Assembly (NCBI RefSeq): GCF_900169165.1
Contig: NZ_FXYY01000018.1
Coordinates: forward strand, 1-64,000
Reading direction: 5' to 3'
Length of the DNA: 64,000 bases
DNA from: Brevibacterium linens ATCC 9172
GTDB taxonomy: Bacteria > Actinomycetota > Actinomycetes > Actinomycetales > Brevibacteriaceae
Part shown: piece after piece, positions 43,285 to 54,194 of the stretch
Numbering within the stretch: the first letter of the stretch is position 1
Layout of the letters: each line of letters opens with the position of its first letter
Notes under the pieces: model-generated
Database searches by the model: none
What the model was told of the DNA's origin: nothing
The model's input: the letters and a program-made list of their open reading frames with translations, nothing else
Made by a program: the position numbers and the translations under genes

Positions 43285-43290
43285 AGCACC

Positions 43291-43319
43291 AGAATGCCTG
43301 CTTCTCTTGAACGAGTCAA
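43291..43319 (-). promoter_or_regulatory. furA-katG promoter, leaderless type
   Basis: On the minus strand TTGACT (43314-43319), a 17-bp spacer, and CATTCT (43291-43296), with six bases to the GTG. FurA is expected to bind here. Confidence 0.65.
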
Positions 43320-43338
43320 GGAAAGTGGGGATGGGTCC

Positions 43339-43352
43339 TCGCCGAGGCGGCC
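43339..43352 (-). repeat. 14-bp motif copy 6 (furA-rpsL spacer)
   Basis: Exact copy on the minus strand, 20 bases upstream of the furA -35. Confidence 0.6.
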
Positions 43353-43518
43353 GACCGGAATCGCTGTGAATCCGCCCCAGGCGGCGACCGTGGTTCGCCG
43401 AGTGCTGAGAAGTGCGCCGCCGGTCTGTGAATACGCTGGTGAGCCGTGTGGTTGATCGGGCGAGGGGAGTGCTGCGTGATTTCGCCGGTGCGGAGAGGTA
43501 AGATGGATGATCGCCATT

Positions 43519-43548
43519 TTGACCAGACGTGCTCGAGAGAGATATTCT
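43519..43548 (+). promoter_or_regulatory. str operon promoter
   Basis: TTGACC (43519-43524), an 18-bp spacer and TATTCT (43543-43548). It leaves a leader of about 285 bases before rpsL. Confidence 0.65.
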
Positions 43549-43841
43549 GGTAGGCGACTGATTGTGTTATCTGCGTCGTCGATCGATCCTGCCGAGTGTT
43601 CTGTGAGGCTCGGAATCCCTGAGAGAAGTCGTCGATGCAGGCCGCCGAGATGTCGTCTCTGTGCTTCCGTGTCCTTGCGACACACCCGGGCGCAGGGGTC
43701 GATGACTCGCGTGGTTACTGGCATCGGGAGCCAAGCTTCACCCGGTGTCCGGTCGGATATGTCCCACGGTTCACAGAGGCGACTGCGGTCGTGGCCGGCA
43801 TTGGGAATTAGGTCTATCGAGAAGCAAATGGAGAACGCTTA
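43549..43841 (+). other. rpsL leader (about 290 bases, no gene)
   Basis: An open frame exists here (43507-43842) but has no SD, is Arg/Ser-rich and looks like chance coding in GC-rich DNA. The region may hold regulatory structure for S7/S12 control; none was firmly recognised. Confidence 0.45.
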
Positions 43842-44216
43842 GTGCCGACAATCCAACAGCTCGTCCGCAAGGGACGGCATGTCAATACAGCAGGATCGGA
43901 CGCTCCTGCCCTCAAGGGCAGCCCGCAGCGTCGTGGAGTGTGCACCCGTGTGTACACCACCACCCCCAAGAAGCCGAACTCGGCTCTTCGCAAGGTCGCT
44001 CGTGTCAAGCTTTCGAGCCAGATCGAGGTGACCGCCTACATCCCGGGCGAGGGACACAACCTGCAGGAGCACTCGATCGTGCTCGTGCGCGGTGGCCGCG
44101 TCAAGGATCTGCCCGGTGTCCGCTACCGGATCGTCCGCGGTTCGCTCGACACCCAGGGCGTCAAGGGTCGCCAGCAGGCCCGCAGCAAGTACGGTGCGAA
44201 GAGGGAGAAGAAGTAA
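43842..44216 (+). CDS. rpsL: 30S ribosomal protein S12
   Basis: 124 residues, GTG start after GGAGAA. The decoding-site segments [16 protein letters not shown] and [16 protein letters not shown] carry the wild-type Lys residues at the positions linked to streptomycin resistance. The stop overlaps the rpsG start by one base. Confidence 0.98.
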   Translation: MPTIQQLVRKGRHVNTAGSDAPALKGSPQRRGVCTRVYTTTPKKPNSALRKVARVKLSSQIEVTAYIPGEGHNLQEHSIVLVRGGRVKDLPGVRYRIVRGSLDTQGVKGRQQARSKYGAKREKK

Positions 44217-44686
44217 TGCCACGCAAAGGTCCTGCACCCAAGCGACCGATCGTCGTTGACCCGGTCTTCAGCTCACCGCTCGTCACGCAGCTGATCAACA
44301 AGATCCTGCTCGACGGCAAGCGCTCGACCGCAGAGCGGATCGTCTACAGCGCCCTCGAAGGCACCCGCGAGAAGAACGGCAACGACCCCGTTGTCAACCT
44401 GAAGAAGGCTCTCGACAACATCCGTCCGTCTCTCGAGGTCCGCTCCCGCCGCGTCGGCGGTGCGACCTACCAGGTGCCGATTGATGTTCGTCCGGCTCGT
44501 TCGACCACTCTGGCTCTGCGGTGGCTCGTGGGATACTCCCGCCAGCGCCGTGAGAAGACCATGACCGAACGGCTCATGAATGAGATCCTCGACGCCGGCA
44601 ACGGCCTCGGCGCAGCAGTCAAGCGCCGCGAGGACACTCACAAGATGGCCGAGTCCAACAAGGCCTTCGCCCACTACCGCTGGTAA
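44216..44686 (+). CDS. rpsG: 30S ribosomal protein S7
   Basis: 156 residues: PRKGPAPKR start, [35 protein letters not shown] and the C-terminal [15 protein letters not shown]. Primary 16S rRNA binder of the head domain. ATG overlaps the rpsL TAA. Confidence 0.98.
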   Translation: MPRKGPAPKRPIVVDPVFSSPLVTQLINKILLDGKRSTAERIVYSALEGTREKNGNDPVVNLKKALDNIRPSLEVRSRRVGGATYQVPIDVRPARSTTLALRWLVGYSRQRREKTMTERLMNEILDAGNGLGAAVKRREDTHKMAESNKAFAHYRW

Positions 44687-44785
44687 TCGTCTGCCCTGCG
44701 CGCCGGTCGGCGGACCTCGTCCGCGAGTGCCGCCGGCCGGCTGCACAGGGGAGTCGAGCAAATCATCGATCGAGAGAGAGACACC

Positions 44786-46891
44786 GTGGCACTTGACGTG
44801 CTCAGCGACCTGAACAAGGTCCGTAATATCGGCATCATGGCCCACATTGATGCCGGTAAGACAACGACGACCGAACGCATCCTCTTCTACACCGGCGTGA
44901 ACTACAAGATGGGCGAGACCCACGACGGCGCCGGCACCATGGACTGGATGGACCAGGAGAAGGAGCGCGGCATCACGATCACGTCGGCCGCGACGACCTG
45001 CTACTGGGAGAACAACCAGATCAACATCATCGACACCCCCGGTCACGTCGACTTCACGGTCGAGGTCGAGCGTTCGCTGCGCGTCCTCGATGGTGCCGTC
45101 GCCGTGTTCGACGGCAAAGAGGGCGTCGAGCCCCAGTCGGAGACCGTGTGGCGTCAGGCCGACAAGTACGACGTTCCGCGCGTGTGCTTCGTCAACAAGA
45201 TGGACAAGCTCGGTGCTGACTTCTACTTCACCGTCGACACCATCAAGGAGCGCCTCGGCGCGAAGCCGCTGGTCATCCAGCTGCCGATCGGTGCCGAAAG
45301 CGAATTCGCCGGTGTCGTCGATCTGCTCGAGATGAAGGCCTACATCTGGCCCGACGAGACCAAGATGGGTCAGGACATGACGGAGGTCGAGATCCCCGAG
45401 GATCTCAAGGACAAGGCTGTTCAGTATCGTGCGCAGCTCGTCGAGGACGTCGCCGAGAACTCGGAAGAGCTCATGGAGAAGTACCTCGAGGGCGAAGAGC
45501 TCACGACGGCTGAGATCAAGGCCGGCATCCGCGAACTCGTCATCAAGTCCGAGGCCTTCCCGGTCATGTGCGGTTCCGCCTACAAGAACAAGGGCGTGCA
45601 GCCCATGCTCGACGCGGTCATCGACTACCTCCCCTCACCGCTCGACGTGCCTCCGATGATCGGACACAACCCGAGCAACGACGAATTGGAACTGACCCGC
45701 AAGCCTTCGACGGACGAGCCGTTCTCGGCTCTGGCCTTCAAGGTCGCCTCCCACCCGTTCTTCGGATCGCTGACCTACGTGCGCGTGTACTCCGGTCATG
45801 TGAAGTCCGGCGAACAGGTGCTCAACACCACGTCGGGCAAGAAGGAACGCGTCGGCAAGCTCTTTCAGATGCACTCCAACAAGGAGAACCCTGTCGAAGA
45901 GGCGTTCGCCGGCCACATCTACGCCTTCATCGGTCTCAAGGAGACCACGACGGGCGACACGCTCAGCGACCCGGCCAACCCGATCGCTCTCGAGTCGATG
46001 ACCTTCCCGGAGCCTGTGATCTCCGTGGCCATCGAGCCGAAGACCAAGAGCGACCAGGAGAAGCTGTCGTCGGCCATCCAGAAGTTCGTCAAGGAAGACC
46101 CGACCTACCAGGTCGAGCTTGACGACGAGACCGGCCAGACCGTCATCCGCGGAATGGGCGAGCTGCACCTCGACATCCTCGTCGACCGCATGCGTCGCGA
46201 GTTCAAGGTCGAGGCGAACGTCGGCAAGCCGCAGGTCGCCTACCGTGAGACCATCCGTCGCACTGTCGAGAAGTACGATTACACCCACAAGAAGCAGACG
46301 GGTGGATCGGGACAGTTCGCGAAGGTCCAGGTCACCTTCGAACCTCTCGAGGTCGAAGGCGATACGATTTACGAGTTCGAGAATGCCATCACGGGCGGAC
46401 GCGTTCCGCGCGAGTACATTCCGAGCGTCGACGCCGGCATCCAGGACGCCATGCAGCTCGGTGCCCTGGCCGGTTACCCCATGGTGGGTGTCAAGGCCAC
46501 TCTGGTCGACGGCGCCTACCACGATGTCGACTCTTCGGAGATGGCATTCAAGATCGCCGGTTCGATGGTCTTCAAGGAGGCCGTCCAGCGGGCGAACCCG
46601 GTTCTTCTCGAGCCGGTCATGGACGTCGAGGTGCGTACCCCTGAGGAATACATGGGTGACGTCATCGGCGACCTGAATTCCCGGCGTGGACAGATTCAGT
46701 CGATGGACGATGCTTCCGGTGTGAAGGTCGTCAAGGCTGTGGTCCCGCTGTCGGAGATGTTCGGCTACATCGGTGATCTGCGGTCGAAGACCCAGGGCCG
46801 TGCGGTGTATTCGATGACTTTCTCCAGCTATGCGGAGGTCCCGAAGGCTGTTGCCGAGGAGATCATCCAGAAGGTGCGCGGCGGAGAGTAA
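44786..46891 (+). CDS. fusA: Elongation factor G
   Basis: 701 residues. GTPase motifs are [15 protein letters not shown] (P-loop), [12 protein letters not shown] (switch I end), DTPGHVDFT and NKMDKLG. Domain IV with the tip region [14 protein letters not shown] and the C-terminal domain V ([11 protein letters not shown]) are complete. It drives translocation on the ribosome. GTG start with GAGAGAGA upstream. Confidence 0.98.
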   Translation: MALDVLSDLNKVRNIGIMAHIDAGKTTTTERILFYTGVNYKMGETHDGAGTMDWMDQEKERGITITSAATTCYWENNQINIIDTPGHVDFTVEVERSLRVLDGAVAVFDGKEGVEPQSETVWRQADKYDVPRVCFVNKMDKLGADFYFTVDTIKERLGAKPLVIQLPIGAESEFAGVVDLLEMKAYIWPDETKMGQDMTEVEIPEDLKDKAVQYRAQLVEDVAENSEELMEKYLEGEELTTAEIKAGIRELVIKSEAFPVMCGSAYKNKGVQPMLDAVIDYLPSPLDVPPMIGHNPSNDELELTRKPSTDEPFSALAFKVASHPFFGSLTYVRVYSGHVKSGEQVLNTTSGKKERVGKLFQMHSNKENPVEEAFAGHIYAFIGLKETTTGDTLSDPANPIALESMTFPEPVISVAIEPKTKSDQEKLSSAIQKFVKEDPTYQVELDDETGQTVIRGMGELHLDILVDRMRREFKVEANVGKPQVAYRETIRRTVEKYDYTHKKQTGGSGQFAKVQVTFEPLEVEGDTIYEFENAITGGRVPREYIPSVDAGIQDAMQLGALAGYPMVGVKATLVDGAYHDVDSSEMAFKIAGSMVFKEAVQRANPVLLEPVMDVEVRTPEEYMGDVIGDLNSRRGQIQSMDDASGVKVVKAVVPLSEMFGYIGDLRSKTQGRAVYSMTFSSYAEVPKAVAEEIIQKVRGGE

Positions 46892-46961
46892 TCTCCGAAT
46901 TCCGGTCGCCCCGGTGATCAAGAACATGGTCGCCGGAATGAAAGATAACCAACAAAAGGTC

Positions 46962-46984
46962 TAAGATATGAACCGCATATCTTA
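46962..46984 (+). repeat. Hairpin in the fusA-tuf spacer
   Basis: TAAGATATG (46962-46970) pairs perfectly with CATATCTTA (46976-46984) around AACCG. It is AT-rich amid GC-rich DNA and lies 23 bases before tuf. Confidence 0.55.
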
Positions 46985-47007
46985 TTCCAACCACGAGGAG
47001 GAACCCA

Positions 47008-48201
47008 GTGGCAAAGGCTAGTTTCGAACGGACTAAGCCGCACGTCAACATCGGCACCATCGGCCACGTTGACCACGGAAAGACCACCCTGACCGCTGCG
47101 ATCACCAAGGTCCTGGCGGATCAGTACCCGGATCTCAATGAGGCTCGCGCCTTCGACCAGGTCGACAACGCACCTGAGGAGAAGGAGCGCGGCATCACCA
47201 TCAACGTCTCGCACGTTGAGTACCAGACGGAGAAGCGTCACTACGCTCACGTCGATGCCCCGGGTCACGCCGACTACGTGAAGAACATGATCACCGGTGC
47301 CGCTCAGATGGACGGTGCGATCCTCGTCGTCGCCGCTACCGACGGACCGATGCCCCAGACCCGTGAGCACGTGCTGCTCGCGCGTCAGGTCGGCGTTCCC
47401 TACATCGTCGTGGCTCTGAACAAGTCCGACATGGTCGATGACGAGGAGCTCCTCGAGCTCGTCGAATTCGAGGTCCGCGACCTGCTCTCGAGCCAGGACT
47501 TCGACGGAGACAACGCTCCGGTCATTCCGGTGTCCGCTCTCAAGGCGCTGGAAGGCGACGAGAAGTGGGTCAAGAGCGTTCAGGATCTCATGGCTGCCGT
47601 CGATGACAACGTTCCGGAGCCGGAGCGCGATGTCGACAAGCCGTTCCTCATGCCCGTCGAGGACGTCTTCACGATCACCGGTCGTGGAACCGTCGTCACC
47701 GGTCGTGTCGAGCGCGGCGTGCTCCTGCCGAACGACGAAATCGAAATCGTCGGCATCAAGGAGAAGTCGTCCAAGACGACTGTCACCGCTATCGAGATGT
47801 TCCGCAAGACCCTGCCGGATGCCCGTGCAGGTGAGAACGTCGGTCTGCTCCTCCGCGGCACCAAGCGCGAGGATGTTGAGCGCGGTCAGGTCATCGTGAA
47901 GCCGGGTTCGATCACCCCGCACACCAAGTTCGAGGCTCAGGTCTACATCCTGAGCAAGGACGAGGGCGGACGTCACAACCCGTTCTACTCGAACTACCGT
48001 CCGCAGTTCTACTTCCGGACCACGGACGTCACCGGTGTCATCACGCTGCCCGAGGGCACCGAGATGGTCATGCCCGGCGACAACACCGATATGTCGGTCG
48101 AGCTCATCCAGCCGATCGCTATGGAGGACGGCCTCCGCTTCGCAATCCGCGAAGGTGGCCGCACCGTCGGCGCCGGTCGAGTCACCAAGATCACCGCCTG
48201 A
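47008..48201 (+). CDS. tuf: Elongation factor Tu
   Basis: 397 residues. GTPase motifs [38 protein letters not shown] and NKSDMVDD. Domains II and III follow with [13 protein letters not shown] and the C-terminal [16 protein letters not shown]. Delivers aminoacyl-tRNA. GTG after CGAGGAGGA, a strong SD. Confidence 0.98.
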   Translation: MAKASFERTKPHVNIGTIGHVDHGKTTLTAAITKVLADQYPDLNEARAFDQVDNAPEEKERGITINVSHVEYQTEKRHYAHVDAPGHADYVKNMITGAAQMDGAILVVAATDGPMPQTREHVLLARQVGVPYIVVALNKSDMVDDEELLELVEFEVRDLLSSQDFDGDNAPVIPVSALKALEGDEKWVKSVQDLMAAVDDNVPEPERDVDKPFLMPVEDVFTITGRGTVVTGRVERGVLLPNDEIEIVGIKEKSSKTTVTAIEMFRKTLPDARAGENVGLLLRGTKREDVERGQVIVKPGSITPHTKFEAQVYILSKDEGGRHNPFYSNYRPQFYFRTTDVTGVITLPEGTEMVMPGDNTDMSVELIQPIAMEDGLRFAIREGGRTVGAGRVTKITA

Positions 48202-48226
48202 TCTGACTGACTGAGCACCACAGGTT

Positions 48227-48260
48227 GGGGTCGCAGTCCTTCGGGACTGCGGCCCCTTCT
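48227..48260 (+). terminator. str operon terminator
   Basis: GGGGTCGCAGTCC, TTCG loop, GGACTGCGGCCCC with one G-T pair, then TTCT. Confidence 0.88.
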
Positions 48261-48730
48261 GTATGCCCGGGCAATGGTCGTCATTTCCAGCCGGTGTCGT
48301 CAGTGCTCGATCGGACGGTGCAGGTGGATGAGCAGCCGAGGGGCGCGGAGCGCGAGGCGAGAACAGAAGTGCCTCACTGAATCCTTGAGAGTTCCCTCAC
48401 AGGCACGGTCCCCGGAATTGCGCGGGTGAAGTGCTCTATGACAAGATAGTGAAGTTGCGTTTCGGGCGTTGACCCCTGCACTGCGGTAGTGATACCGCGA
48501 ACAGCCCGAAACACTATCGGATCGATGAATCTGCACCATGCGGGTTCGGACCGAGCAGCCAATGAGTAGAAGCGCCGTCGGCGCCTGCGGTGAAGTGAGA
48601 TCTTCTCCGGTAGGAATAGCCGACACGCCCGACCTCGGGGGTCGGTCATGGTCAGCCGGCACAGACGGCAGTGAGCCTTCGAGCCTCTGCGAGTTGATGG
48701 CCGGAAGCAACTAAAGAAAGAGACGACGCC
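48261..48730. other. S10 operon upstream region (470 bp, no gene)
   Basis: No convincing CDS. A promoter candidate lies at 48469-48495 and leaves a 235-base leader, a place where L4-type autoregulation is known in other bacteria. Open frames here are chance. Confidence 0.5.
48469..48495 (+). promoter_or_regulatory. Putative S10 operon promoter
   Basis: TTGACC at 48469-48474 with TGATAC at 48490-48495; the 15-bp spacer is short, and TAGTGA just upstream is an alternative -10. Confidence 0.35.
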
Positions 48731-49039
48731 ATGGCGGGACAGAAGATCCGCATTCGGCTCAAGTCGTACGACCACGCTGTGATTGACAGTGCCGCACGCA
48801 AGATCGTGGACACCGTCACTCGCGCTGGCGCGACTGTAGTGGGCCCCGTGCCGTTGCCAACGGAGAAGAACGTGTACTGCGTCATCCGTTCGCCGCACAA
48901 GTACAAGGACAGCCGTGAGCATTTCGAGATGCGCACGCACAAGCGTCTGATCGACATCGTCGACCCGACGCCGAAGGCAGTCGATTCGCTGATGCGCCTC
49001 GACCTCGCTGACGACGTCAACATCGAGATCAAGCTCTAA
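48731..49039 (+). CDS. rpsJ: 30S ribosomal protein S10
   Basis: 102 residues: [40 protein letters not shown] and [11 protein letters not shown]. Also NusE in antitermination. First gene of the S10 operon. ATG after AAGAGACGACGCC. Confidence 0.98.
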   Translation: MAGQKIRIRLKSYDHAVIDSAARKIVDTVTRAGATVVGPVPLPTEKNVYCVIRSPHKYKDSREHFEMRTHKRLIDIVDPTPKAVDSLMRLDLADDVNIEIKL

Positions 49040-49050
49040 GGGAGGCAGCA

Positions 49051-49725
49051 ATGGCGAACACTCGTTCATCCGCTCTCCCGACCACCAGCAAGGTCAAGGG
49101 CCTGCTGGGAACCAAGCTGGGCATGACCCAGGTCTGGGATGAGCAGAACAACCTCGTACCGGTGACCGTTGTGGCCACCGGAAACAACGTCGTAACTCAG
49201 GTCCGCAACGAGGAAACCGATGGTTACCCCGCTGTGCAGATCGCATTCGGCGAAATCGATCCTCGCAAGGTCAACAAGCCGACTGCAGGCCACTTCGAAA
49301 AGGCCGGTGTGACCCCACGCCGTCACCTGGTCGAACTGCGCACTGCAGATGCTGCTGACTACGAGCTCGGCCAGGAACTCGGCGTCGACACGTTCGAAGC
49401 CGGAATCAAGGTCGATGTGACCGCGAAGACCAAGGGCAAGGGAACCGCCGGTGTCATGAAGCGTCACGGCTTCGCCGGTGTCGGTGCCTCCCACGGTCAG
49501 CACCGCAACCACCGCAAGCCAGGTTCGATCGGCGGAGCCGCAACACCTGGTCGCGTGTTCAAGGGTATGCGCATGGCCGGCCGTATGGGCGCTGTCAAGC
49601 ACACCACCCAGAACCTCACGATCCACGCCGTGGACAACGAGAACAACTTCCTGCTCATCAAGGGCGCCGTTCCCGGCCCCAAGGGTGGAGTCGTCCTCGT
49701 TCGCTCGGCCGTGAAGGAGGCCTGA
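49051..49725 (+). CDS. rplC: 50S ribosomal protein L3
   Basis: 224 residues: [15 protein letters not shown] near the start, [18 protein letters not shown] and [20 protein letters not shown] at the peptidyl-transferase loop, which carries the modified-Gln region. The ATG is 12 bases after rpsJ. The N-terminus has an extra 15 residues before GLLGTK. Confidence 0.97.
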   Translation: MANTRSSALPTTSKVKGLLGTKLGMTQVWDEQNNLVPVTVVATGNNVVTQVRNEETDGYPAVQIAFGEIDPRKVNKPTAGHFEKAGVTPRRHLVELRTADAADYELGQELGVDTFEAGIKVDVTAKTKGKGTAGVMKRHGFAGVGASHGQHRNHRKPGSIGGAATPGRVFKGMRMAGRMGAVKHTTQNLTIHAVDNENNFLLIKGAVPGPKGGVVLVRSAVKEA

Positions 49726-49730
49726 ACGTA

Positions 49731-50384
49731 ATGACTGATGTCAAGACAGTCGACGTCATCGATGCCGCTGGTGCCAAGGCCGGTTCGGTTGATCTGCCCG
49801 CCGAGGTCTTCGGCGTGCCGACCAACGTGCCCCTGATCCACCAGGTCGTCGTTGCACAGCTGGCTGCGGCCCGTCAGGGCACGCACAAGACGAAGACCCG
49901 CTCCGAAGTTCGCGGTGGCGGTCGCAAGCCCTACCGCCAGAAGGGAACCGGCAACGCCCGTCAGGGTTCGATCCGCGCTCCCCAGTACAACGGCGGCGGA
50001 ATCGTGCACGGACCGGTCCCGCGCGACTACTCGCAGCGGACCCCGAAGAAGATGAAGGCCGCCGCTCTGCGCGGAGCCCTGTCCGACCGCGCACGGCTCG
50101 ATCAGGTCTTCGTGATGAAGAACCTGGTCACCGGCGACGCCCCGTCGACCAAGCAGGCGAAGGCCGCACTGGCCGGCCTGTCCGAGCGCAAGAACACTCT
50201 CGTGGTGCTCGAGCGTGACGACGAGCTCACCTACCTGAGCGTGCGCAACCTGCCCCTCGTTCACGTGCTCACCTCCGATCAGCTCAACACCTATGATGTG
50301 CTGCTCGCCGATGACATCGTGTTCACCGAGGCAGCTCTTGCCGCGTTCCTGAGCGGAAACCGCAAATCGGAGGACGCATCATGA
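49731..50384 (+). CDS. rplD: 50S ribosomal protein L4
   Basis: 217 residues. The extended loop near the exit tunnel is [29 protein letters not shown], with the conserved [14 protein letters not shown] and the C-terminal [29 protein letters not shown]. In many bacteria L4 represses its own operon. The stop overlaps rplW by four bases. Confidence 0.97.
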   Translation: MTDVKTVDVIDAAGAKAGSVDLPAEVFGVPTNVPLIHQVVVAQLAAARQGTHKTKTRSEVRGGGRKPYRQKGTGNARQGSIRAPQYNGGGIVHGPVPRDYSQRTPKKMKAAALRGALSDRARLDQVFVMKNLVTGDAPSTKQAKAALAGLSERKNTLVVLERDDELTYLSVRNLPLVHVLTSDQLNTYDVLLADDIVFTEAALAAFLSGNRKSEDAS

Positions 50385-50680
50385 GTCTGAACTTCAAGGA
50401 CCCGCGCGACATCATCGTCGCTCCGGTCGTCTCGGAGAAGACCTACAGCCTGATGGACGAAGGCAAGTACACCTTCCTCGTCGACCAGGACTCGAACAAG
50501 ACCGAGATCAAGCAAGCCATTGAAACGATCTTCGATGTGCAGGTTGCCAAGGTGAACACCCTGAACCGTCAGGGCAAGCGCCGCCGCACCCGCACCGGTT
50601 GGGGAAAGCGCAAGGACACCAAGCGTGCCATCGTCGCCCTCAAGGACGGATCGATCGACATCTTCGGTGGATCGCTCTAA
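50381..50680 (+). CDS. rplW: 50S ribosomal protein L23
   Basis: 99 residues: [36 protein letters not shown] and [14 protein letters not shown]. Forms the docking site for trigger factor and SRP at the tunnel exit. Confidence 0.97.
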   Translation: MSLNFKDPRDIIVAPVVSEKTYSLMDEGKYTFLVDQDSNKTEIKQAIETIFDVQVAKVNTLNRQGKRRRTRTGWGKRKDTKRAIVALKDGSIDIFGGSL

Positions 50681-50710
50681 GCGATCCTTCGTCAAAGAAG
50701 GACAAGACTC

Positions 50711-51547
50711 ATGGGAATCCGTAAGCACAAGCCGACGACCCCGGGCCGCCGTGGCTCGTCGGTCGCCGACTTCGTCGAAGTGACCCGGTCTACACCGGAG
50801 AAGTCGCTTCTGCGCCCGCTGCCCAAGCGCGGCGGCCGCAACAGTCAGGGACGCGTGACCACTCGCCACCAGGGCGGCGGTCACAAACGTCAGTACCGTG
50901 TCATCGACTTCCGCCGCCATGACAAAGATGGCGTTCCGGCGAAGGTCGCACACATCGAATATGACCCGAACCGTACGGCTCGCATCGCTCTGCTGCACTA
51001 CGCAGACGGAGAGAAGCGCTACATCATCGCCCCGCAGAACCTCAAGCAGGGCGCACAGGTGGAAGCCGGTCCGGGTGCAGACATCAAGCCGGGCAACAAC
51101 CTTGCCCTGCGCAACATCCCGGTCGGCACTGTCGTGCACGCAGTCGAAATGCGTCCCGGCGGCGGTGCCAAGATCGCTCGTTCTGCCGGTTCGTCCGTGC
51201 AGCTCGTGGCGAAGTACGGCCGTTTCGCACAGCTGCGGATGCCCTCGGGCGAAATCCGCAACGTCGATGCGCGCTGCCGTGCGACGATCGGCGAGGTCGG
51301 CAATGCCGAGCAGTCGAACATCAGCTGGGGCAAAGCAGGCCGCATGCGTTGGAAGGGCAAGCGCCCGACCGTCCGCGGTGTCGTGATGAACCCGATCGAC
51401 CACCCGCATGGTGGTGGCGAGGGCCGTACTTCGGGTGGTCGTCACCCAGTCAGCCCGTGGGGTCAGTTGGAGGGCCGCACACGCCGGCCGAACAAAGAGA
51501 GCGACAAGTACATCGTGCGCCGTCGCCGGACCGGCAAGAAGCGCTGA
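50711..51547 (+). CDS. rplB: 50S ribosomal protein L2
   Basis: 278 residues: [48 protein letters not shown] (the His-containing peptidyl-transferase segment) and the basic tail. ATG after AGAAGGA. Confidence 0.98.
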   Translation: MGIRKHKPTTPGRRGSSVADFVEVTRSTPEKSLLRPLPKRGGRNSQGRVTTRHQGGGHKRQYRVIDFRRHDKDGVPAKVAHIEYDPNRTARIALLHYADGEKRYIIAPQNLKQGAQVEAGPGADIKPGNNLALRNIPVGTVVHAVEMRPGGGAKIARSAGSSVQLVAKYGRFAQLRMPSGEIRNVDARCRATIGEVGNAEQSNISWGKAGRMRWKGKRPTVRGVVMNPIDHPHGGGEGRTSGGRHPVSPWGQLEGRTRRPNKESDKYIVRRRRTGKKR

Positions 51548-51562
51548 TTGGAGTACTGACTT

Positions 51563-51844
51563 ATGCCTCGTAGCCTCAAAAAGGGTCCTTTCGTCGACGA
51601 ACACCTCTTCCAGAAGGTGGCTCGTCAGAACGAGAAGAACACCAAAAATGTCATCAAAACCTGGTCTCGTCGCTCGATGATCATCCCGGACTTCCTGGGA
51701 CACACCATCGCAGTACATGACGGACGCAAGCATGTCCCCGTCTTCATCACTGAGTCGATGGTCGGACACAAGCTCGGCGAGTTCGCACCGACACGGACGT
51801 TCCGTGGCCACGAAAAGGACGATCGCAAGGGGCGCCGCCGCTGA
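51563..51844 (+). CDS. rpsS: 30S ribosomal protein S19
   Basis: 93 residues: [38 protein letters not shown] and [15 protein letters not shown]. Binds S13 in the head. 15 bases after rplB. Confidence 0.98.
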   Translation: MPRSLKKGPFVDEHLFQKVARQNEKNTKNVIKTWSRRSMIIPDFLGHTIAVHDGRKHVPVFITESMVGHKLGEFAPTRTFRGHEKDDRKGRRR

Positions 51845-51886
51845 GGCGGGGCACTCTTTCGATCCTAGAGAAGAGAGAAGGAAGCG

Positions 51887-52273
51887 ATGGAAGCCAAGGC
51901 TAAGGCGCGTTACCTGCGCGTTACGCCTCGCAAGGCTCGGCGCGTCATCGACCTCATTCGTGGTCAGCAGGCGACCGAAGCACTTGCAGTGTTGAAGTTT
52001 GCAGAACAGTCGGCATCAGATCCGATTTACAAGCTCGTGGCCTCCGGCATCGCCAATGCGCGTGTCCGGGCCGACGAGGAAGGCGTTGCGTTCGACGAGA
52101 ACGAACTGGTCATCTCCGAAGCCTTCGTGGACGAGGGGCCGACCATGAAGCGGTTCCGTCCGCGTGCCCAGGGCCGCGCTTTTCGCATCGAGAAGCGCAC
52201 CAGCCACGTGACAGTGGTCCTGGCCAGCGGTGACGACCTGCCTCAGCGCAAGAGCCGGAAGGGGAACCGCTAA
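51887..52273 (+). CDS. rplV: 50S ribosomal protein L22
   Basis: 128 residues: [20 protein letters not shown] and the tunnel loop [23 protein letters not shown]. The tip faces the exit tunnel where macrolides bind. The stop overlaps rpsC by one base. The C-terminus is a short basic tail. Confidence 0.97.
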   Translation: MEAKAKARYLRVTPRKARRVIDLIRGQQATEALAVLKFAEQSASDPIYKLVASGIANARVRADEEGVAFDENELVISEAFVDEGPTMKRFRPRAQGRAFRIEKRTSHVTVVLASGDDLPQRKSRKGNR

Positions 52274-53088
52274 TGGGCCAGAAGATCAATCCGAATGGAT
52301 TCCGACTCGGAATCACCACGGATCACAAGTCGAAGTGGTTCGCTGACTCGACCAAGCCGGGGCAGCGCTACCGCGACTACGTGCTCGAAGATGTCAAGAT
52401 CCGCCAGATTCTGAACACCGGTCTCGAGCGGGCCGGCATCTCGAAGGTCAACATCGAGCGCACGCGTGACCGTGTTCGCGTCGACATCCACACCGCACGT
52501 CCGGGCATCGTCATCGGCCGTCGCGGAGCCGAAGCGGACCGCATCCGCGGTCAGCTCGAAAAGCTCACCGGCAAGCAGATTCAGCTCAATATCCTTGAGG
52601 TGAAGAACCCCGAGGTCGACGCACAGCTCGTCGCTCAGGGTGTTGCCGAACAGCTCGCCAGCCGCGTGGCCTTCCGCCGTGCGATGCGCAAGGCGATCCA
52701 GAGCGCGCAGCGCGCAGGTGCCAAGGGCATCCGCGTGCAGTGCTCCGGCCGCCTCGGCGGTGCTGAGATGAGCCGGTCCGAGTTCTACCGTGAAGGTCGT
52801 GTGCCGCTGCACACCCTGCGCGCGAACATCGACTTCGGCGTTCACGAAGCCCACACCACTTTCGGACGCATCGGCGTCAAGGTGTGGATCTACAAGGGCG
52901 ACATGACCGACAAGGAGCTTGCCGCCGAGCAGGCCAAGGCTCCTGCTGCTCGTGGCCCGCGTGGCCGTGGGCGCGGTCGTGGAGGCCGCGGACGTGGTCA
53001 GGAAGGCGCACCGCGCCGAGGCGACCAGGCCCGTAATACTGAGAACAGTGCCGAAGCCCCCGCGGCTGAGGCCGGATCGGAGGGCTGA
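52273..53088 (+). CDS. rpsC: 30S ribosomal protein S3 with RG-rich C-terminal tail
   Basis: 271 residues. The KH domain ([20 protein letters not shown]) and the S3 C-terminal domain ([32 protein letters not shown]) are complete to about residue 210. The last 55 residues add an Ala/Arg/Gly tail ([17 protein letters not shown]) and an acidic end. S3 lines the mRNA entry tunnel, so the basic tail probably reaches mRNA; inference. Confidence 0.96.
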   Translation: MGQKINPNGFRLGITTDHKSKWFADSTKPGQRYRDYVLEDVKIRQILNTGLERAGISKVNIERTRDRVRVDIHTARPGIVIGRRGAEADRIRGQLEKLTGKQIQLNILEVKNPEVDAQLVAQGVAEQLASRVAFRRAMRKAIQSAQRAGAKGIRVQCSGRLGGAEMSRSEFYREGRVPLHTLRANIDFGVHEAHTTFGRIGVKVWIYKGDMTDKELAAEQAKAPAARGPRGRGRGRGGRGRGQEGAPRRGDQARNTENSAEAPAAEAGSEG

Positions 53089-53091
53089 GAA

Positions 53092-53508
53092 ATGCTGATC
53101 CCTCGTCGAGTGAAATTCCGCAAGCAGCACCACCCCAACCGGGGCGGCGCCGCCAAGGGAGGCACGACGGTGTCCTTCGGTGACTACGGCATCCAGGCTC
53201 TCGAGCCGGCTTATGTCACCAACCGTCAGATCGAGGCCGCACGTATTGCCATGACCCGCTACATCAAGCGCGGCGGCAAGGTGTGGATCAACATCTACCC
53301 TGATCACCCGCTGACGAAGAAGCCTGCCGAGACCCGCATGGGTTCCGGTAAGGGTTCGCCGGAGTGGTGGATCGCCAATGTCAAACCCGGTCGAGTCATG
53401 TTCGAACTCGGCGGTGTGTCCGAGGAAGTTGCTCGCGAGGCCCTGCGCCTGGCGATCCACAAACTTCCGCTGAAGGCCCGTATCGTGGCCCGCGAAGGTG
53501 GTGAGTGA
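53092..53508 (+). CDS. rplP: 50S ribosomal protein L16
   Basis: 138 residues: [38 protein letters not shown] and [19 protein letters not shown]. Binds near the A site. ATG three bases after rpsC. Confidence 0.98.
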   Translation: MLIPRRVKFRKQHHPNRGGAAKGGTTVSFGDYGIQALEPAYVTNRQIEAARIAMTRYIKRGGKVWINIYPDHPLTKKPAETRMGSGKGSPEWWIANVKPGRVMFELGGVSEEVAREALRLAIHKLPLKARIVAREGGE

Positions 53509-53510
53509 GA

Positions 53511-53762
53511 ATGGCTATCGGTTCGAAGAACCTTTCCATCGACGCGCTTGACGGTTACGACAACGAGCGTCTGCAGGAAGAGCTCAAGAAGGCCAAGGCC
53601 GAGCTGTTCAACCTGCGTTTCCAGTCGGCCACCGGTCAGCTGGAGAGCCACGGTCGCCTCAAGGCCGTGCGTCGCGACATCGCTCGTATCTACACCGTGC
53701 TCAACGAACGGGAGCTGGACATCCGTCCGAACCCCGCTGATGCCAAGGAAGAGAGCAAGTGA
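53511..53762 (+). CDS. rpmC: 50S ribosomal protein L29
   Basis: 83 residues: a helical hairpin with [25 protein letters not shown] and [20 protein letters not shown]. The ATG at 53511 was chosen; an overlapping GTG at 53505 is the alternative. The stop overlaps rpsQ by one base. Confidence 0.96.
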   Translation: MAIGSKNLSIDALDGYDNERLQEELKKAKAELFNLRFQSATGQLESHGRLKAVRRDIARIYTVLNERELDIRPNPADAKEESK

Positions 53763-54049
53763 TGGCGGAGACCACGAATACCGAGGCCACTGCTGCGGAA
53801 CGCAACTCCCGCAAGACCGCACGTGGTTACGTCGTATCCGACAAGATGGACAAGACCATCGTCGTCGAGGTTGAGGAGCGCATGAAGCACCGCCTCTACG
53901 GCAAGGTCATGCGCAAGTCGGTCAAGTACAAGGTTCACGACGAAGAGAACACCGCCGGCATCGGCGACCTCGTCCTCGTGGCCGAGACGCGGCCCCTTTC
54001 GGCCGCGAAGCGTTGGCGGCTCGTCGAAATCGTCGAACGCGCCAAGTAG
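53762..54049 (+). CDS. rpsQ: 30S ribosomal protein S17
   Basis: 95 residues: [36 protein letters not shown] and [18 protein letters not shown]. An acidic N-terminal extension of about 15 residues precedes the core. Last gene before the spacer with a strong hairpin. Confidence 0.96.
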   Translation: MAETTNTEATAAERNSRKTARGYVVSDKMDKTIVVEVEERMKHRLYGKVMRKSVKYKVHDEENTAGIGDLVLVAETRPLSAAKRWRLVEIVERAK

Positions 54050-54074
54050 TCAACGCCACCCCACCCACCCGGTC

Positions 54075-54105
54075 CCGCCCGCGGCCTCCTGCAGGCCGCG
54101 GGCGG
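54075..54105 (+). terminator. Hairpin separating the S10 and spc operons
   Basis: CCGCCCGCGGCCT, loop CCTGC, AGGCCGCGGGCGG: a perfect 13-bp stem with no T-tract, 25 bases behind rpsQ. It may be partial or an attenuator. Confidence 0.65.
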
Positions 54106-54124
54106 CTACCGGGAACGGGGTGAA

Positions 54125-54168
54125 ATGTCAATGAATCCGTTCCGCAAGGCTCACGCTTAAGGCGTGAG
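54125..54168 (+). promoter_or_regulatory. Possible leader peptide and hairpin before rplN
   Basis: An 11-codon frame (MSMNPFRKAHA, TAA at 54158-54160) ends inside a hairpin whose arms are CTCACGC (54150-54156) and GCGTGAG (54162-54168). The arrangement suggests translation-dependent control of the spc operon, but could be chance. Confidence 0.3.
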
Positions 54169-54194
54169 AACCAGCGCGACGACAGGAGAAAATA

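Noticed and set aside
43507-43842. Short ORF in the rpsL leader
   Set aside because: It starts upstream of the promoter -35, has no SD and is Arg/Ser-rich.
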